Positions 54,358 through 63,913 of a DNA stretch of 64,000 nucleotides are shown here, one piece after another. The translations under genes were made by a program, and so were the position numbers. Source of the DNA: Burkholderia seminalis DSM 23518 (GTDB taxonomy: Bacteria > Pseudomonadota > Gammaproteobacteria > Burkholderiales > Burkholderiaceae). The stretch spans positions 223,814 through 287,813 of the forward strand of contig NZ_CADFDK010000009.1 of assembly GCF_902832885.1 (NCBI RefSeq). The letters are read 5' to 3'. The notes beneath the pieces were generated by a model. That model was given only the letters and a program-made list of their open reading frames with translations. It ran no database searches and was not told the origin of the DNA. Each line of letters begins with the position of its first letter. The stretch's first letter is position 1.

Positions 54358-55692
54358 ATGCGCCTCGATCTGCCGTCCGCTCCCGCCTCCTCTCCGCCGC
54401 CTGCCAGCCCGTTCGCGCGGATGGCCGTCGTCACGGTCCTGACCGGTCTTGGCGCGGGCCTGGGCGGCATGCTGCTCGCGCTGCTGCTGCATGCGATCCA
54501 GCACATCGCGTACGGCTACAGCATCGCGCACGTGATCGGTTCCGAGAGCTTCCTCGACGGGGTGACCGGCGCCGATCCGCTGCGCCGGGTCGCGGTGCTG
54601 ACCGTCTGCGGAATCGTCGCCGGTGGCGGCTGGTGGGCGCTCTACCGGTATGGCCGGCCGCTCGTCAGCATCCGCCGCGCGGTGCGTGCGGCCGATCCGC
54701 GGATGCCGTTCGTCAGCACGACGATTCACGCGCTGCTGCAGATCGTCACCGTTGCGCTCGGCTCGCCGCTGGGCCGCGAAGTCGCACCGCGCGAGATCGG
54801 TTCGCTGCTGGCCGGGCGGTTTGCGCACGCCGCGGGGCTCACGCCCGACGACTGCCGGCTGATGGTCGCGTGCGGCGCCGGCGCGGGCCTCGCGGCGGTC
54901 TACAACGTGCCGCTCGGCGGCGCGATCTTCGTGCTCGAAGTGCTGCTCGGCACGTTCGAGCTGCGTGCGCTGGTCGTCGCGGTCGTGACCTCGGCGATCG
55001 CGGCGGCCGTCGCGTGGATCGGCCTCGGCAACGAGCACCAGTACACGGTGCCGCCGTTCGTGCTGAGCACGCCGCTCGTCGCGTGGTCGATCGTCTGCGG
55101 GCCGCTGTTCGGTTTCGCCGCATACGGTTTCGTGCGGCTCACGACCCGCGCGCGGGCGAACGCGCCGAAAGACTGGCGGCTGCCCCTGTTCGCGCTGGTC
55201 AATTTCATGGTGATCGGTGTGCTCGCGATGGGGTTTCCTCAACTGCTCGGCAACGGCAAGGGGCCGGCGTCGCTGGGTTTCGACGGCACGCTGACGATCG
55301 GCCTGGCCGCTGCGTTGCTCGTGCTGAAGGTGCTGATCGAGGCCGGCAGCCTGCGGGCCGGCGCGGAGGGCGGGCTGCTGACGCCGGGCCTGGCGAACGG
55401 CGCACTGATCGGCGTCGTGCTCGGCGGGCTGTGGAGCCTCGTGTGGCCGGGCGCGTCGATCGGCGGGTGTGCGCTGATCGGCGCGACCGCGTTCCTGGCC
55501 GCGTCGATGCAGATGCCGATCACGGCCGTCGTGCTGCTGCTCGAATTCACGCGCGCGAATCACGACAGCCTCGTGCCGATGCTGCTGGCCGTGGCCGGCT
55601 CGCTCGTTGCGTACCGGTTCGCGCAGCGGCTGGCGGAGCGACGGGCGAGTGCGGTTGCCGCCGTGAACGCGCCTGCGACGACGGTACGCTGA
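54358..55692 (+). CDS. ClC-family chloride channel/antiporter
   Basis: The 444-residue membrane protein has the ClC topology and the motif GSPLGREVAPREIG, where the gating Glu (GREGP in E. coli) is present but the following P-V-Q portion is altered, and GAEGGLLTPGLANG, equivalent to GGIFAP. It is probably a proton-coupled anion exchanger or channel. A GTG 25 codons upstream is possible; ATG 54358 gives a plausible cytosolic N-terminus. Confidence 0.85.
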   Translation: MRLDLPSAPASSPPPASPFARMAVVTVLTGLGAGLGGMLLALLLHAIQHIAYGYSIAHVIGSESFLDGVTGADPLRRVAVLTVCGIVAGGGWWALYRYGRPLVSIRRAVRAADPRMPFVSTTIHALLQIVTVALGSPLGREVAPREIGSLLAGRFAHAAGLTPDDCRLMVACGAGAGLAAVYNVPLGGAIFVLEVLLGTFELRALVVAVVTSAIAAAVAWIGLGNEHQYTVPPFVLSTPLVAWSIVCGPLFGFAAYGFVRLTTRARANAPKDWRLPLFALVNFMVIGVLAMGFPQLLGNGKGPASLGFDGTLTIGLAAALLVLKVLIEAGSLRAGAEGGLLTPGLANGALIGVVLGGLWSLVWPGASIGGCALIGATAFLAASMQMPITAVVLLLEFTRANHDSLVPMLLAVAGSLVAYRFAQRLAERRASAVAAVNAPATTVR

Positions 55693-55963
55693 CGCGCCCG
55701 AGCGGCTGAGGGCGGGCCACGTCGTCTGTGTCGATTCGGCGCCGCTTACCGGGGCGCCGAGGTGTCGCGGCGCGGTGCGCGGGGTTCCTCGTGCTGCGTT
55801 TCGTGCAAAAGGGCCCGCGCTCGAGGTCATGGGATACGTCGTGACGACGCGCCAGTTTTCGGGCGCGGGGTGTGTGGCGCGGATGGATCTGTTCTGATCG
55901 AGCGGGGCGAGATCCGGGCGGCGTGCTCCGTCCGCATCTCGCCATCCCGGATCCGGCCCGCCG

Positions 55964-57292
55964 TCAGCCGTGCGATCGTGCGGCCCGGCGTTCGTGCCCG
56001 TGACGCAACGCGAGACTCGCGAACGCGGCGACGAGGAGCGCGGCGGCCAGCAGCGTCAGCCCGTTCTTCGCATTGCCGGTGGCCTGTTCGATCGCGCCGA
56101 CGACGGTCGGCCCGACGAAGCCGCCGAGCAACCCGCACGTATTCACGAGCCCGAGTCCGCCCGCCAGTGCGCTACCGGCCAGCCGCGACGCGGGAAACGT
56201 GAAGACGATCGATTGCACGACGAAGAACATCGATGCGGCCACGCACACGCACAGGAGCCCCGCAACCGGCGACGTATGCGCCGCGCCGACCATCCCGGCC
56301 GCCATCACGACCAGCCCCGCGCACAGCATCCGGCGCGCATGCCGTGACTCGCGTGCAAAGCGCGGCAGCGTTGCGGCGCCGCATGCGGCGGCGAGCCAGG
56401 GCAGCGCGGTCAACAACCCCACCGCGAACGGCGAGAAGCGTCCCGAGGCGCCGATGATGCCCGGCAGGAAGAAAATCACCGTATAGATGGTCAACTGATG
56501 GCAGAAGTACACGAAGATCGCGAGCCAGATCTGCGGATCGCGCAGTGCCGCGCCGAACGCATGCCCGCCGTGCGTGCCGACGCCCGCATCCTGCTCGGCG
56601 GCCAGCGCGCGTTCGAGTGCGCGTCCGGTCTCCGGGGCAAGCCACGGCGCGGTGCCCGGACGATCCGGCAACCGTGCCCACACGACGAAGGCGAGCAGGA
56701 TCGCCGGAATCCCTTCGACGACGAACAGCCATTGCCAGCCGTGGAAACCGAGTGTGCCGTCGAGTTCGATCAGCGCGCCGGCCAGCGGGCCGCCGACGAT
56801 GTTTGCGATGCACACCCCGAGCAGGAAGTAGCCGGTGGCGCGCGCACGCTCCTCGCGACCGAACCAGTACGTCAGGTACAGCATCACGCCGGGAAACAGC
56901 CCGGCTTCGGCGGCCCCGAGCAGCAGGCGCATCACGTAGAACGACGTCTCGCCGCGGACGAACGCCATCGCGATCGACAGCGCGCCCCAGGTGATCATGA
57001 TCCGCGTGATCCAGAAGCGGGCGCCGACGCGATGCATGATCAGGTTGCTCGGAATTTCGAAGAGCGCATAGGTCAGGAAGAACAGCCCCGCGCCGAGTCC
57101 GTACGCGGCCGATGAAATGCCGAGATCGACCCCCATCGAATGTTTGGCGAACGCGATGTTGGTGCGGTCGAGAAAGCTGATCACGTATGCGGCGATCAGC
57201 AACGGCATGAGTTTGCGGAACAGCAGCCGGTTCAGCGACGCGCTCGCGTCGCCGGCGGCGGAAGGCAGGGCCTGGGCGTGATGAGTGGACAT
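55964..57292 (-). CDS. MFS transporter, anion:cation symporter family
   Basis: The 442-residue protein has twelve helices and the ACS motif (VISFLDRTNIAFAKHSMGVDLG). It is the last gene of the GntR-SDR-BKACE operon and probably imports the operon's organic acid substrate. ATG at 57292 is used; the reading frame continues upstream as low-complexity sequence. Confidence 0.88.
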   Translation of the reverse strand: MSTHHAQALPSAAGDASASLNRLLFRKLMPLLIAAYVISFLDRTNIAFAKHSMGVDLGISSAAYGLGAGLFFLTYALFEIPSNLIMHRVGARFWITRIMITWGALSIAMAFVRGETSFYVMRLLLGAAEAGLFPGVMLYLTYWFGREERARATGYFLLGVCIANIVGGPLAGALIELDGTLGFHGWQWLFVVEGIPAILLAFVVWARLPDRPGTAPWLAPETGRALERALAAEQDAGVGTHGGHAFGAALRDPQIWLAIFVYFCHQLTIYTVIFFLPGIIGASGRFSPFAVGLLTALPWLAAACGAATLPRFARESRHARRMLCAGLVVMAAGMVGAAHTSPVAGLLCVCVAASMFFVVQSIVFTFPASRLAGSALAGGLGLVNTCGLLGGFVGPTVVGAIEQATGNAKNGLTLLAAALLVAAFASLALRHGHERRAARSHG

Positions 57293-57442
57293 GCGGACGA
57301 CTCCGGTAAGGGCGAACCGGCGCGCACGGCAAGCACGGTGCGCCGCGTTCGGCAAATGCCGCTGCGGGGCATGCAGCGGATGGGCAGACGACGGAGCCGC
57401 GCCGGCGGCGCTCGAACGGAGCGGGGCGATGATGGGCGTCCG

Positions 57443-57468
57443 GGCGCCGGCCGGCTCGGGCCGGCGCC
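57443..57468. promoter_or_regulatory. GC hairpin between BKACE and MFS genes
   Basis: Perfect 10-bp arms (57443-57452 with 57459-57468) with a 6-base loop lie in the 220-bp gap between the two minus-strand genes. With no T run, it may stabilise the processed upstream message. Confidence 0.4.
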
Positions 57469-57512
57469 TTGTCACTGCGCTTGCGGGTTCGGGGGCGGGG
57501 CGCGACCCGCGG

Positions 57513-58445
57513 TCAGAAATTCACCGCGTCGCCGCCCTTGAGTGCGAGCATCGCGCGCGCTTCGGCCGGTGTCGCGATCTCCAGCGATAGACCTTCGAGC
57601 ACCTGGCGCATTTTCAGCACCTGCGCGGCGCTCGATTCCGCGAGCTTGCCCGGCGCGATCCACAGCGAATCCTCGAGCCCGACGCGCACGTTCGCGCCTT
57701 GTGCCGCGCCGATCGTCGCGAGCGGAATCTGGTTGCGGCCGGCACCGAGGATCGACCACACGTAGTCGCCGCCGAACAGGCGGTCGGCCGTGCGGCGCAT
57801 GTGCATCAGGTCTTCCGGATGGGCACCGATCCCGCCGAGCAGGCCGAACACGCTTTGCACGAAGAACGGCGGCTTCGCGAGCCCGCGGTCGACAAAATGC
57901 GCAAGGTTGTACAGGTGTGAAATGTCGTAGCACTCGAATTCGAAACGCGTACCGTTCGCTCCGCAGCGCGTGAGGATCGTCTCGATGTCGGCGAAAGTGT
58001 TCTTGAACACCAGGTCGCGGCTCTTCTCGAGGTGTTCGCGTTCCCACGGATGCTTCAGCTCCCGAAAGCGCTCGAGCATCGGGTACAGCCCGAAGTTCAT
58101 CGACCCCATGTTCAGCGAAGCGACCTCGGGCTGGAAATGCAGCGCGGGCTGCAGCCGTTCGTCGACCGTCATGTGCGGGCTACCGCCCGACGTGAGGTTG
58201 ATCACCGCGTCGGTTTGCGCCTTGATGCGCGGCAGGAATTCGGCGAACACCGCCGGATCCTGGGTCGGCTTGCCGTCGGACGGATGGCGCGCGTGGAGGT
58301 GCAGGATCGCCGCGCCGGCCTCGGCGGCCGCGACGGCGGCCGTTTCGATCTCGTGCGGCGTCACGGGCAGGTACGGCGACATCGACGGCGTGTGGATCGC
58401 GCCGGTGGGCGCACAGGTGATGATGACTTTGCGAGCGTTTGCCAC
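57513..58445 (-). CDS. BKACE-family beta-keto acid cleavage enzyme (DUF849)
   Basis: The 310-residue zinc enzyme matches the BKACE family, which converts a beta-keto acid plus acetyl-CoA into acetoacetate plus an acyl-CoA. The N-terminal TCAPTGA, the zinc HLH (His49 and His51) and the later ASLNMGS/VRVGLED motifs are present. The GTG at 58445 follows AAAGGA, so the start is supported. With the SDR, it forms a hydroxy acid to keto acid to CoA route. Confidence 0.9.
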   Translation of the reverse strand: MANARKVIITCAPTGAIHTPSMSPYLPVTPHEIETAAVAAAEAGAAILHLHARHPSDGKPTQDPAVFAEFLPRIKAQTDAVINLTSGGSPHMTVDERLQPALHFQPEVASLNMGSMNFGLYPMLERFRELKHPWEREHLEKSRDLVFKNTFADIETILTRCGANGTRFEFECYDISHLYNLAHFVDRGLAKPPFFVQSVFGLLGGIGAHPEDLMHMRRTADRLFGGDYVWSILGAGRNQIPLATIGAAQGANVRVGLEDSLWIAPGKLAESSAAQVLKMRQVLEGLSLEIATPAEARAMLALKGGDAVNF

Positions 58446-58480
58446 GGATGGATTCCTTTCGGTGAACGATGCCGGGTGCG

Positions 58481-59287
58481 TCACAGCACTTCGACGTTGC
58501 CGCAGACGGAGATGGCCTGCCCCGTGATTCCGTGCCCGCCCGGCGAGCACAGGAACAGCGCGGTCGCGGCGATTTCGGCCGGGTCGGTCATGCGCCGCAG
58601 CGAGATCTTCTCGAGATAGCGCTTCTCCATTTCGTCGTAACCGATGCCCAGTTGCTGCGCGCGTGCGTCGATCACGCGGCGCATCCGCGGGCCGCGCACG
58701 ATGCCGGGCTGAATCGCGTTCACGCGGATGCCGAGCGGGCCCAGTTCGATCGCGAGGCTCTTCACGAGGCCGACCACGGCCCATTTCGTCGCGGCGTACG
58801 GCGTGCGGAACGCGTAGCCGAGCCGCCCGGCGACCGACGACAGCGCGATGATCGCGCCGCCATGTTTCGCGTCGCGCAGCAGCGGCACCGCACGGCGCGC
58901 GAACTGGAACTGTGCGTTCAGGTTGATCGCGACGGTTTGTTCCCACTGCACGGGGTCGATCTCGTCGATGCCGCCGGTCGGGCCGGCGATCCCCGCGTTG
59001 TTGACCAGCACGTCGAGGCCGCCGAGCGTTGCCGCGACGTCGTCGAACACGCGTTCGACGGCGGCCGGATCGGATACGTCCGCCAGCGTCGCGCTGATCG
59101 CACCGGCCCCGGCGCGCGGCGGCCGGTCGGCGAGTGCGGCCAGCGCGGCTGGCGACGCGTCGCACACATGCACGCGGGCGCCGCACTCGGCGAACGCGTC
59201 GGCGATGTCGAGGCCGATGCCCGATGCGCCGCCCGTCACGAGGACGCGCAGGCCGTCATAGGGTTTCAGCAGGTCGGAAGCTGTCAT
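58481..59287 (-). CDS. SDR-family dehydrogenase of the BKACE operon
   Basis: The 268-residue SDR has the nucleotide motif TGGASGIG (about 18-25), NNAG, and the catalytic Ser and YAATK. By position it should oxidise a beta-hydroxy acid to the beta-keto acid used by the BKACE enzyme 35 bp downstream. It starts 58 bp after the GntR gene. Confidence 0.9.
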   Translation of the reverse strand: MTASDLLKPYDGLRVLVTGGASGIGLDIADAFAECGARVHVCDASPAALAALADRPPRAGAGAISATLADVSDPAAVERVFDDVAATLGGLDVLVNNAGIAGPTGGIDEIDPVQWEQTVAINLNAQFQFARRAVPLLRDAKHGGAIIALSSVAGRLGYAFRTPYAATKWAVVGLVKSLAIELGPLGIRVNAIQPGIVRGPRMRRVIDARAQQLGIGYDEMEKRYLEKISLRRMTDPAEIAATALFLCSPGGHGITGQAISVCGNVEVL

Positions 59288-59345
59288 GCCGGGTTGTCTC
59301 CATCGTTGATGTTGTAGGATCGCAGCCGCCCGCGGCGGGCGGCCG

Positions 59346-60056
59346 CTACGGCTTTGCGTTCACGGTTCGCGGGGCCTGTTCGGCCCGCAAGGTTTCGGCG
59401 AGATCGTGTGCGGCGCCGCCGATGTCGAGCGCGATGCCGGCCCGCACGCCGGTGCCGTCGCGCCGTTCGAGGGCGTCGACGATCGCGCGGTGCGCGTCCA
59501 TCGAGCGCCGCATGTGCGGGATGTCGAGCGCGACCATGTTCAGGAACGGCCCGACCCGCATCCACAAGTTCTCGACGATCGCGAGCGTGCTTTCGCTGGC
59601 GCCGTGCGCGTAGATCGCGCTGTGGAAGGCGAAATTGCTTTGCAGGTAAGCGCGCGAGCGGCCGGCTTCGACGTGCGCCTGCATCGTCTCGCAGGTCTTG
59701 CGCACGGCCGCGATCTGCGCGTCGCTCATTCGTCCGCACGCACGCTCGGCGATGCAGCCCTCGAGTGCGATCCGCACGTCGCGCAGTTCGTCGAGCATGT
59801 CGAGCGTCATCGGCGGCACGACGAGCGCGCGATTCGGGCCGTCGACCAGCGCGCGCTCGGCGCGCAGCCGCGTGAGCGCGGCGCGCACGGGCATCGTCGA
59901 CGAACCGACCGCCTCGGCGACGCTGCGCAGGCTCAACGCCTGGCCGGGCGCGAAACGGCCGCTCATCAGCGCTTCGCGCAGTTGCTGGTAGACCTTGTCG
60001 GCCATCGTTTCCTGTTCGATGGCTTTCAGTGCGGGCGGGACGATACGAGGCGCCAA
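59346..60056 (-). CDS. GntR/FCD-type transcriptional regulator
   Basis: The 236-residue protein has an N-terminal GntR winged helix (about 15-75, VYQQLREALMSGRFAPGQALSL) and a C-terminal FCD effector domain with histidines that bind metal (for example FAFHSAIYAH). The start is read as TTG at 60056, 10 bp after AGGAG; the first ATG is 17 codons later. It is first in the operon with SDR, BKACE and MFS genes. Confidence 0.88.
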   Translation of the reverse strand: MAPRIVPPALKAIEQETMADKVYQQLREALMSGRFAPGQALSLRSVAEAVGSSTMPVRAALTRLRAERALVDGPNRALVVPPMTLDMLDELRDVRIALEGCIAERACGRMSDAQIAAVRKTCETMQAHVEAGRSRAYLQSNFAFHSAIYAHGASESTLAIVENLWMRVGPFLNMVALDIPHMRRSMDAHRAIVDALERRDGTGVRAGIALDIGGAAHDLAETLRAEQAPRTVNAKP

Positions 60057-60465
60057 GGCGGGGGTTCTCCTGGGTTTGATCTGCGATCTGTGATCACACT
60101 TGCGATAGGCGAAGTGTTGACGATGCGGCGGGCGGAGTCAAGACGAACGGGATCGGGGAAAACGCCGAGGAAGGGCGGACGAAGGTTGAAGGCCAGGTAC
60201 CGCTTCGGAGCATGCGCCGGACGTCATTCACGCACGGGTGGCGAAGCATCTGGCGCGGGATTATCGACATCCGGTCGTCGAAACGGATGTCGGCGACGTG
60301 AAGTTCGACTACCTGAAGTGCGTCGATCTGTACCACGGCAAAGCACGGGACGCCGCGGCGAAACAACGCGTGTGCACCCGAACGGTACCTATCGGACCAA
60401 GAAGCCGCAGAAGCCGCGCTGACGATCAAACGCCGTCGTACACCGCGCCTTCCGCGCCTCGAACC
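60057..60465. other. Intergenic region with possible decayed coding sequence
   Basis: No intact gene is supported. On the plus strand, one frame from about 60190 to 60375 is protein-like (for example YRHPVVETDVGDVKFDYLKC) and another ends NGTYRTKKPQKPR at 60422, which suggests a small gene broken by frameshifts. No family is recognised. The left edge holds the operator of the GntR gene. Confidence 0.35.
60089..60098. promoter_or_regulatory. TGTGATCACA palindrome, candidate GntR operator
   Basis: A perfect 10-bp palindrome lies 32 bp upstream of the GntR start codon, a position that fits autoregulation. FCD-type GntR proteins bind palindromes of this kind, but sequence alone does not prove it. 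Confidence 0.45.
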
Positions 60466-61257
60466 CTACTCGAGCGTCCTGATCGAATTGCTGATGCCGC
60501 GCGCGCAGTCGATCACGGCCGGCGCGAGCTTGCGGCGCGCGTCGTCGAAGGTCCAGCGGCTCGTCGGCGCAACCACGTGCACGGCCGCCACCGGCTGCCC
60601 CTGGCTGCCGAGCACGGGCGCCGCGATCGACATGTCGCCGATGAACAGTTCTTCCTGGTTGGTGGCGTAGCCTTCGCGCCGCGCGCCGTCGAGCAGCGCG
60701 ACCAGTTCGTCGAGCGCCGTGACCGTGCGCGGCGTGTGCGGCGGGCGCGCCATGGCGTCGAGACGCGCGCGCGCGTCGCCGGGCGGCAGCGCGCTCAGGA
60801 ATGCGCGGCCGCAGCCGGTGCAATACATCGGGATGCGGCTGCCGATCGGCATGTGGATCGGCACGAACTTCGTCGACACGAAACGCGCGACGTACACCAT
60901 CTCGTCCTCGTCCGGCTCGGTGAGGTTGGTGGTTTCGCCGGTCAGGTTCGTGAGCTCCGACAGAAACGGATTCGCCACGTCGATCAGCGTATCGGCCGCG
61001 AGATAGTTGAAGCCGATCCGCATCACGTGCGGCGTGAGCTGGTAGCGCCGCGTGACCGGATGCTTGCGGATGTAGCCGAGCTTCTCGAGCGTATAGACCA
61101 TGCGCTGCGCCGAGCTTTTCGTCATGCCCGCGGCGTCGGCCACTTCCGCCAGCGTCATCGTGCGCCGCTTCGCGCTGAACGCGCGCAACACGTTCAGCCC
61201 TTTCTCCAGCGACTGGTTGAACAGCAGGTCGTTTGACTGATCGGGCGACGTTTCCAT
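60466..61257 (-). CDS. IclR-family transcriptional regulator
   Basis: The 263-residue protein has an N-terminal IclR winged helix (about 15-75, LNVLRAFSAKRRTMTLAEVADAA) and a C-terminal effector domain. It is divergent from the ABC transporter operon and probably regulates it. ATG at 61257 is used; a TTG two codons upstream is possible. Confidence 0.9.
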   Translation of the reverse strand: METSPDQSNDLLFNQSLEKGLNVLRAFSAKRRTMTLAEVADAAGMTKSSAQRMVYTLEKLGYIRKHPVTRRYQLTPHVMRIGFNYLAADTLIDVANPFLSELTNLTGETTNLTEPDEDEMVYVARFVSTKFVPIHMPIGSRIPMYCTGCGRAFLSALPPGDARARLDAMARPPHTPRTVTALDELVALLDGARREGYATNQEELFIGDMSIAAPVLGSQGQPVAAVHVVAPTSRWTFDDARRKLAPAVIDCARGISNSIRTLE

Positions 61258-61313
61258 GGGCAAGGGGCCGAATCGATTCGATAACGCATCATATCGTATC
61301 GCATATCGATACT

Positions 61314-61338
61314 CAAAAATCTTTTCTCGATATTTTTG
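61314..61338. promoter_or_regulatory. CAAAAAT-N11-ATTTTTG inverted repeat
   Basis: Perfect 7-bp arms in an AT-rich stretch, unusual for this GC-rich window, between the IclR gene and the ABC operon. Likely operator or promoter element for the divergent IclR protein. Confidence 0.4.
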
Positions 61339-61418
61339 ATTCGTTTTAAGATCGAGTCATCGTCGCAGTGTCGATCCGCGACCAGTCGGCGCACCGAAGT
61401 ATTCGAGAAGGAGGCACC

Positions 61419-62195
61419 ATGGTTTCGTTCATCAAGCGGTTCGGCGCACTGGCCGCCGGTTTCGCCACCTGCATCGCGCTCGGCGCGGCATCGCCCGGCG
61501 CCGCCGCGGCCGAGCCGACGCTGAAGGTCGGCGCGACGGCCACTGGCGTGCCGTTCACGTTTCTCGACGTCAAGAGCAATTCGATCCAGGGGATGATGGT
61601 CGATGCGATCACCGCGGCCGGGCAGTCGGCCGGCTTTCGCGTCGACGTGCAGCAGACCGTGTTCTCGGCGCTGATCCCGTCGCTCACCACGCAGAAGATC
61701 GACATCATCTCGGCCGCGATGCTGAAGACGCCGGCGCGCCAGCAGGTCGTCGACTTTTCCGACACGGTCTATTCGTTCGGCGAAGGCCTGATCGTGAAGG
61801 CGGACGACCCGGGCCGCTACACGTCGATGGACGATTTCAAGGGGCAGGTGGTCGGCGCGCAGGTCGGTACGGCGTTCGTCGACGCGCTCAACAAGAAGGG
61901 CATCTTCAAGGAAGTCCGGACCTACGATTCGATCGCGGACATCATGCGCGACGTCGCGCTCGGGCGCATCAAGGCCGGCTTCGCCGACCAGCCGATCGTC
62001 GCGTACCAGATCGAACACGGCGTCAACCGTCAGGTGCGGCTCGTGCCCGAATACCAGAGCGTCGTGAAGGGGCAGGTCTGCTTCATCGTGCGCAAGGGCG
62101 ACACGGCAACGCTCGAGCAGCTCAACGGCGCGATCCGCAAGATGAAGAGCGACGGCACGCTGCAGCAGATCCTGCAGAAGTGGCACATGAGCTGA
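61419..62195 (+). CDS. ABC transporter substrate-binding protein, polar amino acid type
   Basis: The 258-residue periplasmic protein has a signal peptide ending near residue 31 (AAAAEP) and the SBP_bac_3 fold seen in amino acid and opine binding proteins. It has a strong AAGGAGG site. It begins the operon with permease, ATPase and an FAD oxidoreductase. It is the importer's specificity component. Confidence 0.92.
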   Translation: MVSFIKRFGALAAGFATCIALGAASPGAAAAEPTLKVGATATGVPFTFLDVKSNSIQGMMVDAITAAGQSAGFRVDVQQTVFSALIPSLTTQKIDIISAAMLKTPARQQVVDFSDTVYSFGEGLIVKADDPGRYTSMDDFKGQVVGAQVGTAFVDALNKKGIFKEVRTYDSIADIMRDVALGRIKAGFADQPIVAYQIEHGVNRQVRLVPEYQSVVKGQVCFIVRKGDTATLEQLNGAIRKMKSDGTLQQILQKWHMS

Positions 62196-62283
62196 GCGCC
62201 CGTCCGGGAGGCCCGGACGGTATCGCCCGCGTGTCGCGGGCACCCACTGCGGCGCGTCGCCAGGCCGTCGCATAGGAGACCTC

Positions 62284-62940
62284 ATGTTTTTTCAGAACGC
62301 GATCGATTTCCTGCCGATCCTGCTGAAGGGCGCGGTGGTCACGATCGAGATCACGGCATGCGCGTTCGTGCTCAGCTCGGTGCTCGGGCTGATCCTCGCA
62401 TTGCTGAAGGTGTCGCGCAACCGTGTCGTGGCGACGGCCGGCAGCACGGTCGTCAACGTGATCCGCGGGCTGCCGATCATCGTGCAGCTGTTCTACATGT
62501 ACTTCGTGCTGCCCGATCTCGGCATCCAGCTGTCGGCGTTCCAGGCCGGCGTGCTCGGCCTCGGCATCGCGTACTCCGCCTATCAGGCGGAAAACTTCCG
62601 CGCCGGCATCGAGGCGATCGACCGCGGCCAGATCGAGGCCGCGCACGCGATCGGCATGCGCGGCCCGATGATCATGCGGCGCGTGGTGCTGCCGCAGGCG
62701 TTCCGCATCGCGCTGCCGCCGTACGGCAACACGCTCGTGATGCTGCTGAAGGATTCATCGGTCGCATCGACGATCACGGTCGCGGAGATCACGCGCGCCG
62801 GGCAGCTGATCGCGTCGTCGACGTTCCAGAACATGAGCGTCTATACGCTCGTCGCGTTGCTGTACCTCGCGCTGGGCTTGCCGCTGATGTTCGGCGTGAA
62901 CCGGCTCGGCAAGCGGCTCTCGCTGAGGAGAAGCACATGA
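62284..62940 (+). CDS. ABC transporter permease, polar amino acid type
   Basis: The 218-residue membrane protein has about five helices and the EAA-loop signature ([21 protein letters not shown]), typical of HisM/GlnP-type permeases. Its stop overlaps the ATG of the ATPase gene. A single permease gene implies a homodimer. Confidence 0.92.
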   Translation: MFFQNAIDFLPILLKGAVVTIEITACAFVLSSVLGLILALLKVSRNRVVATAGSTVVNVIRGLPIIVQLFYMYFVLPDLGIQLSAFQAGVLGLGIAYSAYQAENFRAGIEAIDRGQIEAAHAIGMRGPMIMRRVVLPQAFRIALPPYGNTLVMLLKDSSVASTITVAEITRAGQLIASSTFQNMSVYTLVALLYLALGLPLMFGVNRLGKRLSLRRST

Positions 62941-63692
62941 TCCGGATCGATGCGATACACAAGCGTTTCCAGCAGCACGCCGTGCTGAAGGGCGTGAGCC
63001 TCGACGTGCAGCAGGGTGAGGTCGTGTGCCTGATCGGGCCGTCCGGCTCGGGCAAGTCGACCGTGCTGCGCTGTATCAACGGCTTCGAGACTTACGACGA
63101 AGGGTCGATCACGATCGACGGCGTGAAGGTCGATGCGCATTCGAAACGCATTCACGAGCTGCGGATGCGGGTCGGCATGGTCTTCCAGCGCTTCAACCTG
63201 TTCGCGCACCGCACGGCGCTCGAGAACGTGATGGAGGGGCCCGTCCACGTGCGGCGCAGGCCGGCCGCGCAAGCGCGCGAGCAGGCCCGCGCGCCGCTCG
63301 ACAAGGTCGGGCTCGCGCACCGGATGAACGCATACCCGTCCGAACTGTCGGGCGGGCAGCAGCAGCGCGTCGCGATCGCACGCGCGCTCGCGATGGAGCC
63401 GCAGGCGATCCTGTTCGACGAACCGACCTCGGCGCTCGACCCCGAACTCGTCGGCGAGGTGCTCGGCGTGATGCGCGGGCTCGCGCGCGACGGCATGACC
63501 ATGGTGGTCGTCACGCACGAAATGGCGTTCGCCCGCGAGGTGGCCGATCGCGTGTGCTTCCTGCACGACGGCACCATCTGCGAAAGCGGCGCCGCGCGCG
63601 ACGTGCTCACGCAGCCGAAGCATCCCCGCACGCAGGAATTCCTGCGTCGCCTGCTGGCGTCGGACGACGCCGCCAACCCGGATCGAACATGA
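62937..63692 (+). CDS. ABC transporter ATP-binding protein, polar amino acid type
   Basis: The 251-residue ATPase has Walker A (GPSGSGKST), the signature [15 protein letters not shown], Walker B ([13 protein letters not shown]) and the H-loop (THEM). Its ATG overlaps the permease stop and its stop overlaps the ATG of the next gene by 4 bp, so the operon is tightly coupled through to the oxidoreductase. Confidence 0.95.
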   Translation: MIRIDAIHKRFQQHAVLKGVSLDVQQGEVVCLIGPSGSGKSTVLRCINGFETYDEGSITIDGVKVDAHSKRIHELRMRVGMVFQRFNLFAHRTALENVMEGPVHVRRRPAAQAREQARAPLDKVGLAHRMNAYPSELSGGQQQRVAIARALAMEPQAILFDEPTSALDPELVGEVLGVMRGLARDGMTMVVVTHEMAFAREVADRVCFLHDGTICESGAARDVLTQPKHPRTQEFLRRLLASDDAANPDRT

Positions 63693-63913
63693 GTGCAAGG
63701 AACGCGGCACCCGGATGGCCCGACACGCAGTGGCCCGATTCGCTGTGGGCGGCGACCGCCGCGCCGGCGCCCGATACCCCCGCGCTCGATACGTCCGCGT
63801 CGTGCGACGTCGCGATCGTCGGCGCCGGCTTCACAGGCCTGTCGACCGCGCTCCATCTGGCCGAACGCGGCGTGAACGTGCGCGTGATCGACGGCGCGCA
63901 GCCGGGCTGGGGG
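63689..63913 (+). pseudogene. FAD-dependent oxidoreductase (DAO family), 5' fragment interrupted by an IS
   Basis: The frame starts at the ATGA overlap with the ATPase gene and encodes the first 75 residues of an FAD oxidoreductase: an N-terminal leader and the dinucleotide motif GAGFTGLSTALHLAERG (about 47-63). Homology ends at QPGWG, where family members continue with ASGRNGG. From there the DNA is insertion-sequence material, with a stop at 63947. The likely role of the intact enzyme is oxidation of an amine or amino acid imported by the ABC system. Confidence 0.85.
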
